Shown: one piece after another, positions 1 through 8,681 of the stretch | How positions within the stretch are numbered: the stretch's first letter is position 1 | Layout of the letters: every line of letters begins with the position of its first letter | Program-made: the position numbers and the translations under genes | Notes under the pieces: model-generated | Database searches by the model: none | The model's input: only the letters and a program-made list of their open reading frames with translations | What the model was told of the DNA's origin: nothing | Source: Domibacillus epiphyticus | Lineage (GTDB): Bacteria > Bacillota > Bacilli > Bacillales > Domibacillaceae | DNA length: 64,000 bases | Assembly: GCF_001975785.1 (NCBI RefSeq) | Contig: NZ_MSFI01000014.1 | Coordinates: forward strand, 20,726-84,725 | Reading direction: 5' to 3'

Positions 1-2
1 AT

Positions 3-770
3 ATGGAGCAGTATAAAAATACAACAATTTTACAAGGTGATTTGGATTCACTTCTGGGATGTGCTATTGAAAAGTTTGTTAAAGGTAATGAAATCAATTA
101 CTTTTACGATTTCAATAAATTATACGTGGCAGATCGTACTAATGAGAAGAAAGCCATTGGTATTGACCTTGCATTACATAAAGGTTCATCTTGGTGCAAT
201 CACGTTATCAGAATTAATCCTGATGACTATGTGAATCCTAAGACTGCAAATATTAATGCAATCAATAACATTTCTAGTAGAAATTATTTTGACAAGTATG
301 CTGGAAGTACAGCATTGATGATGTGGTCATATTATGGTTTAAAATTACCTGATACAGAAGAAGGGAAAATGTTACTACTGTGCATTGATTCAGGGTTTCT
401 TGGTCATTACGATTCAAGATTTAAAAGAGTACATAATAAATATCTTAAAGAAATGGGCTTTGAGGAGTTAATTGATTTATTGGAACACAAACAGAAATCT
501 GATTTTGTGAAACTCCAACAGGACTATAAGACAAAAACAAATATTGTTGTGAATAATGAAGGTTATCTTACAACGTTACTGCCACTAGATAAATTATCGG
601 TGGCTTTTGGTATTCCATTGGAATTGCCTACACAGAAATTCACATTAAAAAATAAATTTGAATCCGGTAAAGGCCATGTGGCTCATACAAAGTCGAAAGG
701 TGAAATTGATGGACTTATTAGTTTTGCCCTGACCGGAAAATACGAATTCAAGTATACAGCAGTAAATTAA
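3..770 (+). CDS. Phage-type protein of unknown function (255 aa)
   Basis: The reading frame opens with ATG two bases into the window and is followed by a small phage-type gene, so an earlier start outside the window cannot be excluded. I do not recognise a catalytic domain. The N-terminus (TILQGDLDSLLGCAI) faintly recalls the first aspartate motif of DHH phosphoesterases, but no DHH triad was found, so this is only a resemblance. It reads in the same direction as the replication-like and terminase genes that follow, which suggests an early or middle phage gene. Confidence 0.6.
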   Translation: MEQYKNTTILQGDLDSLLGCAIEKFVKGNEINYFYDFNKLYVADRTNEKKAIGIDLALHKGSSWCNHVIRINPDDYVNPKTANINAINNISSRNYFDKYAGSTALMMWSYYGLKLPDTEEGKMLLLCIDSGFLGHYDSRFKRVHNKYLKEMGFEELIDLLEHKQKSDFVKLQQDYKTKTNIVVNNEGYLTTLLPLDKLSVAFGIPLELPTQKFTLKNKFESGKGHVAHTKSKGEIDGLISFALTGKYEFKYTAVN

Positions 771-788
771 ATAAGGAGGTACAGTACT

Positions 789-974
789 ATGACTGATAAA
801 GATTTCTTCTTCGTGTACAACTATAAACTTTCAGCATTTCTGAAATATAAAGGAATTAGTTACATCACGAAAGCCATTAACCCACAGAACAATAAAATGT
901 TTACGATGTACGTTAAATCTGATGAATTACAATCAGCAATTAACGAATATAAAGCAGCAAAACAAGAGGGCTAA
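789..974 (+). CDS. Small phage protein, DUF5659-like (61 aa)
   Basis: An ATG lies 9 nt after a strong AAGGAGGT site. The protein has the layout of the DUF5659 family found in Firmicute phages: an aromatic FFFVYNYKLSAFLKYKG start, a short central strand with FTMYVKS, and a C-terminal helix ELQSAINEYK. Its function is unknown. A hairpin with a T-run (AGAGG, loop, CCTCTTTTT) directly overlaps the end of the gene. The family call comes from pattern recall, not a search. Confidence 0.6.
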   Translation: MTDKDFFFVYNYKLSAFLKYKGISYITKAINPQNNKMFTMYVKSDELQSAINEYKAAKQEG

Positions 975-993
975 TTTTAGTCCTCTTTTTCTA
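963..993 (+). terminator. Rho-independent terminator overlapping the end of the 61-aa gene
   Basis: AGAGGGC and GTCCTCT arms are followed by five T. The left arm includes the last codons of the gene. Confidence 0.6.
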
Positions 994-1034
994 TTCCATG
1001 AAAATCTAAATGAAAATCAAAGGAGAAAATCTAA

Positions 1035-2024
1035 ATGAAAAATATCAAACAATTTCTTAACTACAATGACCGAGAAAGTAAAATCTTTATGCCTAATGAA
1101 ATCTTTACGGATATTCGAGACGAACGTATTAAGAAGGGTCATCGTCCATTCACTTTCTCATACTATTACTTAATCAATTATCTTTATAGAAATGCAAAAT
1201 ACGGTGATATGAAAACGAATATTACCACAAAAGATATGGTAGACGTATTAGGATTTTCACCTGAAAACAGACGATTAAGTTACATCATGAAAGATAACGG
1301 TGTACTTGACCAAATGAAATATACAGAAACGACACGGGATATTCCTGTATTGGCAGGTAACTTTAAAGATATGTATGGTCATCAAGAAGGGCTGGACTTT
1401 GAATACTATGAATATTACCCTGATATGGCTGACTACGTAAAAGGTTTTGCTAACTCCTACAAAATTAAAAAGCCTGTCCTTGCCTTTAATCGGCATATTA
1501 AAGACCCTGAATGGATTGAAACTTATCAGGAAGAAGATTATCGAGATGGCACATTCTATGAGGTTGAGAACACGACACTCATTCCTTTTGAAGTGTTTTT
1601 ATTTTGCATGGAACACAAAGATATTGAATGTGATGGATTCTATCTATACTCCTATTTGAAAATGATGAATGACCGTTTTCCTAATGGATATAGAGTGGCA
1701 TTAACACAATTATGTAATGACTTAGGTTTTAGCCGTGGGAATCTTGTCAATACACTAGATGCTTTAAAAAGACACAGAATGATTCAAGTTATCCATAATC
1801 AAAGTTTCTTTGCTGTTGGATTGAAGGAGGAAGACAGGATGCCAAACTCTTACATAATAAATGATTGGGAATACTTCAATGATAATGGAGATACCGAGTA
1901 CGAAAAAATTAAATATATTGACCGGAAAAAGTATGAGGAAATCTTAGAGAAAGAAAAGAAGGAACAGGAAGAAAAGAATAAGAAAAAGAAAGCGTATGTT
2001 GCTTTGGAGGACTTACCTTATTAA
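1035..2024 (+). CDS. Probable winged-helix replication-type protein of the phage element (329 aa)
   Basis: An ATG follows AGGAGAAAA at good spacing. Two segments read like winged-helix units of replication initiators or DnaD-like proteins. One is near residues 60-100 (ITTKDMVDVLGFSPENRRLS) and one near 225-265 (ALTQLCNDLGFSRGNLVNTL). The C-terminus is a long charged KEKKEQEEKNKKKK tail. Repeats arranged like iterons follow immediately at 2,029-2,219, which fits a protein that binds its own downstream origin. That role is inferred from layout; a transcriptional regulator remains possible. Confidence 0.5.
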   Translation: MKNIKQFLNYNDRESKIFMPNEIFTDIRDERIKKGHRPFTFSYYYLINYLYRNAKYGDMKTNITTKDMVDVLGFSPENRRLSYIMKDNGVLDQMKYTETTRDIPVLAGNFKDMYGHQEGLDFEYYEYYPDMADYVKGFANSYKIKKPVLAFNRHIKDPEWIETYQEEDYRDGTFYEVENTTLIPFEVFLFCMEHKDIECDGFYLYSYLKMMNDRFPNGYRVALTQLCNDLGFSRGNLVNTLDALKRHRMIQVIHNQSFFAVGLKEEDRMPNSYIINDWEYFNDNGDTEYEKIKYIDRKKYEEILEKEKKEQEEKNKKKKAYVALEDLPY

Positions 2025-2028
2025 TAAA

Positions 2029-2219
2029 TCCAATATGTTACCTATATGACTAATCTATAAGACAGTCATACCTATGACGAATCTTAGAAATTTCAATATG
2101 TTACTTATATGACTAATCTTTAATACGTATTATTTATACGGTTAATTATTCATTTATTAATATTAATCAATTGTATCTATAACTGTATTAAAGAATGGTC
2201 AAATAGGTTACATATTGGA
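2029..2219. repeat. Iteron-like direct repeats inside a long inverted repeat
   Basis: Two near-identical 27-28 nt units lie at 2,029-2,056 and 2,092-2,119 (core CAATATGTTAC, then TATATGACTAATCT). A shorter related copy sits around 2,068-2,086. The first 17 nt of unit 1 recur inverted at 2,203-2,219 with one mismatch. The stretch is non-coding, very AT-rich, and lies between the replication-like gene and the packaging genes. Confidence 0.7.
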
Positions 2220-2254
2220 TTTTTCAAAAAATTAAAATCAAAGGGGATATTCAG

Positions 2255-2452
2255 ATGTTAAATCTAAGCGAAAATATTAAATCAATTCAGGAATCACAAC
2301 AGAAAGTACATGACAGTTTGGTGATTATGAAATATTTGAATGAGCGTAAACAGGAAAATCTTGACCGTATGAATGAGATTATTCAAAGAATGTTAGAACT
2401 CGATGAAGAACGTAAACGATTAATTGGAGGTGCTGAAAATGACAATCTATGA
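2255..2452 (+). CDS. Small coiled-coil phage protein (65 aa)
   Basis: An ATG lies 7 nt after AAAGGGG. The product is almost entirely helical and charged, with heptad-like spacing of Leu/Ile/Met (SQQKVHDSLVIMKYLNERK), so it probably forms a coiled coil. It overlaps the start of the terminase small subunit gene by 14 nt, indicating translational coupling with packaging genes. No specific function is recognised. Confidence 0.65.
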   Translation: MLNLSENIKSIQESQQKVHDSLVIMKYLNERKQENLDRMNEIIQRMLELDEERKRLIGGAENDNL

Positions 2453-2870
2453 AGCATTAAGAAATATTCACTGGAAGAAGGCAGAATACTTTAAGTTTAA
2501 GTTTCCTGATGTCCGATACGACCAATCTGTACCAGTTAAATCAGAAGATGAATTAATGAAATCTTGTCATTTGAAAAGTATGAATAGTTTCTATGCTTGG
2601 GAGCGTACTGATGAATATAAATCACTTCTCATGTTGTACATGGCAAGTAAAGTATCAGATGACTTCATGGAAATTTACAATATTGTCATTGAGCAAGCCA
2701 AACAGGGTGATGATAAAGCGATTAAAACTTTCTTATCATTGCAGAAAGAAATTCGTGACAATGCAAAAGTGGCAGAAGGAGCATTAGGTAGCAAGAAGAA
2801 AAAGAAACAAGTCGAGGTCACTGAAAAAGAAGATGAACCTGATGAATTTGATGACTTGGATTTATCGTGA
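2439..2870 (+). CDS. Probable terminase small subunit (143 aa)
   Basis: The ATG at 2,439 is chosen because GGAGG lies 8 nt upstream. An N-terminal helical region (residues 1-60, with HLKSMNSFYAWERTDEYK) resembles the DNA-binding helix-turn-helix of small terminase subunits. Helical oligomerisation segments and an acidic DEPDEFDDLD tail after a KKKKK patch follow. Position directly before the large terminase is the strongest argument. It would recognise the phage packaging site and load the large subunit. Confidence 0.65.
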   Translation: MTIYEALRNIHWKKAEYFKFKFPDVRYDQSVPVKSEDELMKSCHLKSMNSFYAWERTDEYKSLLMLYMASKVSDDFMEIYNIVIEQAKQGDDKAIKTFLSLQKEIRDNAKVAEGALGSKKKKKQVEVTEKEDEPDEFDDLDLS

Positions 2871-2881
2871 GGTGTTAGGCT

Positions 2882-4480
2882 ATGGCAGTTAAAACGAAAC
2901 AATCAGCATTGGATAAGGTTTTGGGTGATTTCCGATTATTTGCAAAGAATTTTGTTAAGATTATCGACAATAACGGTGATACTGTACCTTTTGTGTTAAA
3001 TCATGAACAAGAAAATTTCACTAAGAATATGGGGAAATATAATATCATCTTAAAAGGCAGACAGATCGGCTTTACTACTTGGTCATTGGCTTATATGTTG
3101 TATTCAGCCGTAACAAAACCGGATACAAACTATTTGATAATGACACATCATAACAAGGTAACGCAGCAACTATTGAAAAGAATTAAGAAGATGTACAAGT
3201 CATTGCCACATGAAAGGTATCCTAACCTGTTTCCTAAGTTAGAAATGAATAATCGTGACGGATTGTATATGAGCAATGGAAGTGGGATTCAAGTTGCAAC
3301 AGCCGGTGGAGAGGATTCAATTTCAGGTAATACTTTTGAGTTAATTCATTTATCAGAGATGGCAAAATATCCTGATGAAGCCCAAGATGAAATTATTGCC
3401 ACGGCTATTCCTGCATTGGCTAAGAATCCAAACAGTAAAATTATTATCGAATCAACGGCAATGGGAATCAACTTGTATCAAGATATTTTTATGAAGGCAT
3501 ACCGAGGACAATCAACATGGAAACCCTTCTTCTATTCATGGCTGGCTAAGGCATATGCAAAGCAATTCCGTCACTCATTTGATGAAGCAGAAACTCATTT
3601 CAAATTACATAATAAAGGCGATAGGATGCAGCCTAAACATTTAGAAAAGGATGAAATAGAGTTAAGGGACAAATACGGTGCTAATTATCGTCAGTTAATG
3701 TTCAGACGGTATTACATAGAAACAAACAGTTTAGAGAAGTTTCAGCGTGAATTTCCTACTACACCTGATGAAGCCTTCCTTACCACAAATAAATCTGTAT
3801 TTGATACACGCATGATTGTTGAACGATTGAATCATATTGTGCAGCCTTTACCTTATACAGAGGTTCAGGATGAACTACCGTCTACATTACATAAATACTT
3901 AAACAAGTCATTATTCATTTATCACTTACCTAAAAAGGGCGTTAAACATTACGGTGGCGTGGACGTTTCCAGTGGTTCAGGTGGAGATAATGATAATAGT
4001 ACAATTGCAATTTACAATAAGGAAGGCCAGCAAATGGCATCCTTTTATAGTAATGAGATACCTGTCTATGAATTTGCCAGTGTGGTGAATGATTTAGGCA
4101 GGTTTTTTAATTATGCGTACATTTGCGTTGAGCGTAATAGTTACGGTACTCCATTACTGGAACGATTGAGGAAAGAATATGGCTATTTGAATTTATTGAA
4201 GCAGAAGATATTCGATCAAAAAGGAAAAAAGAAATTGCAATTGGGCTTCATGACCACTAATCAAACGAAAAGTATCATCGTATCTGATATGAAGGAAAAC
4301 TTTGAGTGTGGGCTGATTAATATAGAGTGCTTCCAAACGTTAGAAGAAATGAAAATCTTTCAGGAGCAGAACGGCAAAACAGGTAATAAGCGTGGGAAAG
4401 GTATGCACGATGATTTAGTTATTGCAACGGCTATGGCAGTCCAGGCAATGAAGCAATGTAAATACTATGTTGATATTTAA
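2882..4480 (+). CDS. terL: Phage terminase large subunit (532 aa)
   Basis: This is the DNA-packaging motor: an N-terminal ATPase and a C-terminal RNase H-like nuclease. Visible ATPase features are the NIILKGRQIGFTTWSLAYM segment near residue 55 (adenine-binding Q and a variant Walker A with GRQIGFTT) and a LIHLSEMAKYPDE Walker B-type segment. The nuclease part contains YGGVDVSSGSGGDNDNSTI, a first metal-binding Asp strand, and a final HDDLVIATAMA with paired Asp. Length is normal for the family. It is followed by the portal gene as in SPP1-like phages. Confidence 0.9.
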   Translation: MAVKTKQSALDKVLGDFRLFAKNFVKIIDNNGDTVPFVLNHEQENFTKNMGKYNIILKGRQIGFTTWSLAYMLYSAVTKPDTNYLIMTHHNKVTQQLLKRIKKMYKSLPHERYPNLFPKLEMNNRDGLYMSNGSGIQVATAGGEDSISGNTFELIHLSEMAKYPDEAQDEIIATAIPALAKNPNSKIIIESTAMGINLYQDIFMKAYRGQSTWKPFFYSWLAKAYAKQFRHSFDEAETHFKLHNKGDRMQPKHLEKDEIELRDKYGANYRQLMFRRYYIETNSLEKFQREFPTTPDEAFLTTNKSVFDTRMIVERLNHIVQPLPYTEVQDELPSTLHKYLNKSLFIYHLPKKGVKHYGGVDVSSGSGGDNDNSTIAIYNKEGQQMASFYSNEIPVYEFASVVNDLGRFFNYAYICVERNSYGTPLLERLRKEYGYLNLLKQKIFDQKGKKKLQLGFMTTNQTKSIIVSDMKENFECGLINIECFQTLEEMKIFQEQNGKTGNKRGKGMHDDLVIATAMAVQAMKQCKYYVDI

Positions 4481-4496
4481 TGAAAGGGGATTTAAT

Positions 4497-5825
4497 ATGA
4501 ATAAATTAGAGAAATACATTAAAGATAAATACGATGGTGCGCCTTATTGGTTTATTGAATACGTTCAGGAAGTACATAACCAAACAAAGGTAAATGAAAT
4601 CTATGAGTTAAAGAATTACCTTGAAGGTCATCATAAGATATTACAACGGCAGTCGTATAAATATAATGGCAAAGATTTTACCCCACGTAAGATTGTATTG
4701 CAATATGCTAAGACATTGTTGTCATTCCAGAAGGCATATCTATTACAGAACCCTGTCACATTAACAGGTAATCAGCGTGTAGTAAAGGAATACCAAAAGG
4801 TACAGCGTAAAGCAAAGTATGACCGAATGAACATGAAGATTATTGACCGTCTGTTGAAGTACGGTGAAGTGTATGAGTATGTGTACGTGGACGCTGGACA
4901 GGTTAAGAGTAAGTTGATTGAAGGGGATCAGGGCTTTCCTTTATATAATGAAGAAGGAGATATGATTGCTTTTGTTCAGGCATTCGTTAGTGACGGCATT
5001 GAATACTATACAGTATTTGAGGATGATGTTGTAACTAAGTATGACAATGCAGGTGGAGAGATGAGAATGATTAGCCGTCATGCTAACCTTAGTGGCTTGC
5101 CTGTTGCTTATGTTAATGCAGGTGAATGGTCAGAGTTAGAAGGACGCAGTGAGTTACAGGATTGGATAGGACTACTGGACAACATGGAAGATTTATTAAG
5201 TAAGTTTACGGACAGTTTTTATAAACATCATAATCCTATTCCAGTCATTGTTGGTCAACAGTTAAAAGGTGAGGGATTACCTAAAGATGTAGTAGGTGGT
5301 GGCTTACAGTTAGATGATGGCAATGATTTTAAAATGGTCAGCAATCAATTGGATTATCAGTCATTTGAATCGGTGTATAAGACATTGCAGCAAGCATTAT
5401 TGGATATTTCAAGTACGCCTGCCGTATCAATGAATAAGACGGACATTAGCAACTTGTCAGAGGTCAGTATTAAGTTACTGTATCAGTTGGCTTCGATTAA
5501 AGCAGGTATCAATGAACAATATGTGCGTGAAGGTATGGAGCAACGTTTTGAGAAAATCAGAACATTGTTAGAGTATAAGGGAATTAAGTTGAGCGATGAT
5601 GAATTTGATACGTTGGATGTAACGTTCCAGTATGCGATGCCAAGTAATGATAAAGAGATTATTGAGAATCTGAAAACGTTGAAGGAAATTGGAAGTGTAT
5701 CATTGGAAACTGTGCTTGAAAATAGTCCATATGTGAGTGATGTTCGGATGGAGATGGATAGATTGAGTGGGGATAATGTGAGAAATAGTGAGAAACAGGA
5801 AACAAGTGAGAATGCAATACTTTAA
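4497..5825 (+). CDS. Phage portal protein, SPP1 gp6-like (442 aa)
   Basis: The portal is the dodecameric ring through which DNA enters the capsid. The ATG at 4,497 is preferred because AAAGGGGAT lies just upstream. Recognisable parts are an early NYLEGHHKILQRQ segment, the AKTLLSFQKAYLLQNPVT segment shared by SPP1-type portals, and a central region with FTDSFYKHHNPIPVIVG. A following ALLDISSTPAVSMN stretch leads to the LSEVSIKLLYQLASIKAG helices. A non-coding stretch follows instead of the usual scaffold and capsid genes. Confidence 0.85.
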   Translation: MNKLEKYIKDKYDGAPYWFIEYVQEVHNQTKVNEIYELKNYLEGHHKILQRQSYKYNGKDFTPRKIVLQYAKTLLSFQKAYLLQNPVTLTGNQRVVKEYQKVQRKAKYDRMNMKIIDRLLKYGEVYEYVYVDAGQVKSKLIEGDQGFPLYNEEGDMIAFVQAFVSDGIEYYTVFEDDVVTKYDNAGGEMRMISRHANLSGLPVAYVNAGEWSELEGRSELQDWIGLLDNMEDLLSKFTDSFYKHHNPIPVIVGQQLKGEGLPKDVVGGGLQLDDGNDFKMVSNQLDYQSFESVYKTLQQALLDISSTPAVSMNKTDISNLSEVSIKLLYQLASIKAGINEQYVREGMEQRFEKIRTLLEYKGIKLSDDEFDTLDVTFQYAMPSNDKEIIENLKTLKEIGSVSLETVLENSPYVSDVRMEMDRLSGDNVRNSEKQETSENAIL

Positions 5826-6397
5826 CACTTTAGTGAGGTAAAGGATAATTCGGGATGAACCGTTGATATATATGGGATGATACTTGTTGATAATATATCA
5901 AAGTTTTCGCACCTGTTATATATGGACGGTCATTCATTTTTAAATTAGTGGTCTAAACGTTGTCCGTGGTAGACAGTAGCGTATCATATTTGGAATTCCT
6001 GTCCGTATGAAGCGTCAATCTACCAGTTATCGTTTATGCAGTCATTCAGATAAAAACTCGATTTTATTCCAATTTATGAATGACTGACTGCATTTTAATT
6101 CACAATCAATATACATTGGTAAATGGCTATATATCAATGTTATTAAGTTATATTGCATAAAGTTTGTGAAAAATATAGGTGGTCGGGTAATTATCATAAG
6201 TCGATGAATAGGCGATAAACGCTTATATATCAAGGGATCATGATCATTATAAGTTTACATAATGTATGTTCTAGGAAGTCGATTGATATGTACATGTGAA
6301 TATATTATACAGAATAATGAATGATACAGAGCGATACGATACCCCTAATTGGAAAATAGATCACCTAACATCTCATTTTACACACCCACGAAAAAAA
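5826..6397. other. Structured AT-rich non-coding stretch after the portal gene
   Basis: No credible gene is seen on either strand. The sequence repeats GTCATTCA (near 5,929 and 6,041) and has its complement TGAATGAC at 6,077. Together these form a hairpin of GCAGTCATTCA (6,038-6,048) against TGAATGACTGACTGC (6,077-6,091), the right arm carrying an extra ACTG. Several ATATAT and GATATATAT tracts and TGATCATGATCAT near 6,235 add dyad symmetry. It sits where head genes would be expected. Possible roles are a deletion scar, a small RNA or a replication or packaging site; none is proven. Confidence 0.45.
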
Positions 6398-6784
6398 TTA
6401 GTCATTATCGTACTCATCAATGATGGCTTCATAATAATTGCTGATGTGCTTTATTTTCTCTTCCTCTTTTTCTATTTTATTGGAAGTATAAACAGTGGGA
6501 GAAAATACGCGCCAACTAATTCGTGATCTTAATGTATCTGATACAATTCCTAAATAATCACTATCGGCTGTAAAGTGTTCTACCTCTTCCAAAGTAAGTT
6601 TGTAAATACAATCAGCAATAGAGGTCAACTCATTATTGAATCCTAAAGATGGTCTTGAAATCTTTAAGATTTTAACCACTAGGCCAGATTCAATATGTGG
6701 CTGCAATGCTGAATGAACTGTTTGTTCATAGTCGTGATAATCAACTTCTACTTTTACTGAAAAGACACCGGCTATTTCAATCAT
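6398..6784 (-). CDS. Minus-strand cargo protein of unknown function (128 aa)
   Basis: The start at 6,784 follows GAGGGGG on the minus strand. This is the only gene of the phage-like region that reads leftward. The product is soluble, begins with strand-rich IEIAGVFSVKVEVDYHDYEQ and ends in an acidic helix. I recognise no family. It is divergent from the HEPN-like gene, and the two share a short AT-rich promoter region, so it could be a partner or an independent cargo gene. Confidence 0.55.
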   Translation of the reverse strand: MIEIAGVFSVKVEVDYHDYEQTVHSALQPHIESGLVVKILKISRPSLGFNNELTSIADCIYKLTLEEVEHFTADSDYLGIVSDTLRSRISWRVFSPTVYTSNKIEKEEEKIKHISNYYEAIIDEYDND

Positions 6785-6789
6785 TTCCA

Positions 6790-6891
6790 ATTCCCCCTCT
6801 TATTAATTATATTGTATAATTATAGAAAATGAAAGAGAGATGGATATGGAGAAATTAGATAAATTAGTATTTTCACGAGAGGAAACTTTAA
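6790..6891. promoter_or_regulatory. Divergent promoter region and 18-codon leader frame
   Basis: A TATAAT at 6,815-6,820 fits a rightward -10 element. The same AT-rich stretch serves the leftward gene. An ATG at 6,846 opens an 18-codon frame (MEKLDKLVFSREETLNER) that ends 8 nt inside the next gene. This could couple translation, or could be chance. Confidence 0.4.
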
Positions 6892-7794
6892 ATGAGCGAT
6901 GAAACAGAAATATTTTCTGATACTGCTGAGATACTTAAACAAATTCAAGCGACAAGCGACCTGTTAGATAGTGCATTAAATCAACTTATTAAACCGATAG
7001 AAATCCAAACGACAATTGACCTCGTAGACAGTGCATTAAATCAATTCATTAAACCAATAGAAATTTTAGAGGAATATGACAATATACAAAGAAGTATAGC
7101 AGAAACAGAGGAAGACTTAAGAGTTTTTAAAGTGGAAATGGTTAAGATGAATTATCCCCCTCATACTTCCCTTAGTATAAAACAAATGAGAATGATTGCT
7201 CAACAATGTCGAAGTGACCGTACAGTAGTAGAAGAGTATATAAATGAATTTATGGTTAGATTCTATGACAGTAAAAGGATTCAAGAGATGGGAGTGGAGT
7301 GGGAGGAAAGAATATTCTTACAGGATCGTCTCCCTACACTGAGAAATGTAATCAAAGCATATAATCTGGGCATGTATGAGGTTATCCCAGCAGTAATTTT
7401 AGGACAATCCGAAGGTGTTCTTGCCGATGGTTTTGGTTACAGAGGACAAACAAGTGGGATAGTAAATGAAATCTTTTTAAAAAATTTGTTGAATAGAGAA
7501 ACATCAAATTTCTCTTTTGACGATCAAATATACAAATACTACGATACAGTAGTTTTAGTTAAATTTGCGCATGGTAGAAAGATTGAAACAGATGTAAGTA
7601 GACATGGATTTGCACATGGAGGATATAAAGGGCCTGTTAGCCAAGAAGCAGCATTGAAATCTATCTTGCTCTTTGATTACATTTCTTACAGAATTGAAAA
7701 AATCAAAGAAGAACAGAAAGAAAAAGCAAATCTAGAAATTAAAAAAGTATTTGAAAGAAGACAAGCGAAAAAAGTGAATAATAAAAGGAGATAA
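6892..7794 (+). CDS. HEPN-like putative RNase with duplicated N-terminal helix (300 aa)
   Basis: An ATG follows AGAGGAAAC. Residues 18-37 and 38-57 are a tandem 20-aa duplication (both containing DSALNQ and IKPIE), also visible in the DNA at 6,943-7,002 and 7,003-7,062. A helical domain follows. The C-terminal part has SRHGFAHGGY, where R237 and H242 match the R-X4-H catalytic signature of HEPN ribonucleases, followed by the SILLFDYISYRIE helix. HEPN enzymes commonly act in abortive infection or toxin systems, which fits a phage cargo location. Function is inferred; no partner antitoxin was identified. Confidence 0.55.
   Translation: MSDETEIFSDTAEILKQIQATSDLLDSALNQLIKPIEIQTTIDLVDSALNQFIKPIEILEEYDNIQRSIAETEEDLRVFKVEMVKMNYPPHTSLSIKQMRMIAQQCRSDRTVVEEYINEFMVRFYDSKRIQEMGVEWEERIFLQDRLPTLRNVIKAYNLGMYEVIPAVILGQSEGVLADGFGYRGQTSGIVNEIFLKNLLNRETSNFSFDDQIYKYYDTVVLVKFAHGRKIETDVSRHGFAHGGYKGPVSQEAALKSILLFDYISYRIEKIKEEQKEKANLEIKKVFERRQAKKVNNKRR
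6943..7062 (+). repeat. In-frame 60-nt tandem duplication inside the HEPN-like gene
   Basis: Two adjacent 60-nt units share AGTGCATTAAATCAA and ATTAAACC segments and encode similar 20-residue helices. Confidence 0.75.
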
Positions 7795-7802
7795 TTTCAT
7801 TA

Positions 7803-7852
7803 TTTGAAGGATTCCCTTTCCTTGTATCGAAAATAGTAGACAAAAGGAGGGG
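7803..7852 (+). repeat. Repeated leader element, copy 1
   Basis: A 50-nt stretch upstream of the lipoprotein gene, with GAAGGATT, CCTTTCC, TGTATCGAA, TAGTAGAC and then the ribosome binding site, is closely matched by 8,682-8,733. An AAGGA/TCCTT hairpin can form in both. Confidence 0.65.
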
Positions 7853-7857
7853 AATTA

Positions 7858-8664
7858 ATGTTAAAGAGATCAATATCATATCTACTGCTGTCCTCCCTAT
7901 CTTTAATTGGCTGCTCAAATGATAAAGCAATTGAAGTAGAAAGTAAGGAACAAGTTGAAGAAAATGATATTTCAACTGAAACAGAAGTTTTTAAAGAAGA
8001 ATTGGAATTACAAGAATTAAGGGAGCAACCCGATGTAGTTATTCCAGAAGGAATAACTCTTGCTGAAACACAGTACAATATAATTAAGGTTATTGAAGAA
8101 AACAATTATACCGTTGAAGTATTATCAAATTTAGAAGGACTAAAAAAAGGGGATTATGAAACGAATTTTATACAAGAATTTGAAGAAAAAGAAATCCCAT
8201 ATAAATTTCTATGCAGTGAAGCGCCAGCAGATAAATATGATACATCTACTCCGTGTCACTTTATTGGCTATGCAAATGGCTTAATCCTTTTAAATGATTA
8301 CTTGAAAATACATGAAGTCATCTACATTAAAGATTCAGAGGGAAATACAGTAAATCCTTCTGAATTGGAATATCTACAACAAGAAGTTGATAGAATTTCA
8401 GAAATTAAAACTGCTATTGCAGAAGATCGGTTTAAAAAAATGCAAGAAGAATGGAAGATAGAAGAAACTGAAAAAGAAATTACGGAACAGGAAGCAAAGA
8501 AAGTTTATATAGGCATGACACAAGCCGAAGTTTTAGAAAGATGGGGCAAACCTAAAGATATTAACCGAACAGTTTCCGCAAACGGTACTGGAGAACAGTG
8601 GGTATATCCTAATTATCAATATTTGTATTTTGAAGATGGAATATTAGTGACCATTCAAAATTGA
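7858..8664 (+). CDS. Lipoprotein with C-terminal BamE/SmpA-like domain (268 aa)
   Basis: An ATG follows AAAGGAGGGG. Residues 1-19 are a lipoprotein signal (MLKRSISYLLLSSLSLIGC) with the modified Cys at position 19. An acidic linker follows, then a middle domain with two cysteines, a charged helix, and a C-terminal YIGMTQAEVLERWGKPKDI segment typical of BamE-like folds in Gram-positive lipoproteins. It is expected on the outer face of the membrane. Its location inside a phage element suggests a lysogenic-conversion gene. The leader sequence upstream is shared with the next gene. Confidence 0.7.
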   Translation: MLKRSISYLLLSSLSLIGCSNDKAIEVESKEQVEENDISTETEVFKEELELQELREQPDVVIPEGITLAETQYNIIKVIEENNYTVEVLSNLEGLKKGDYETNFIQEFEEKEIPYKFLCSEAPADKYDTSTPCHFIGYANGLILLNDYLKIHEVIYIKDSEGNTVNPSELEYLQQEVDRISEIKTAIAEDRFKKMQEEWKIEETEKEITEQEAKKVYIGMTQAEVLERWGKPKDINRTVSANGTGEQWVYPNYQYLYFEDGILVTIQN

Positions 8665-8681
8665 TAGAAATAACTATCATT

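Noticed and set aside
6042..6526. Short frames on both strands after the portal gene
   Set aside because: No ribosome binding sites and poor composition; the area is better read as non-coding.
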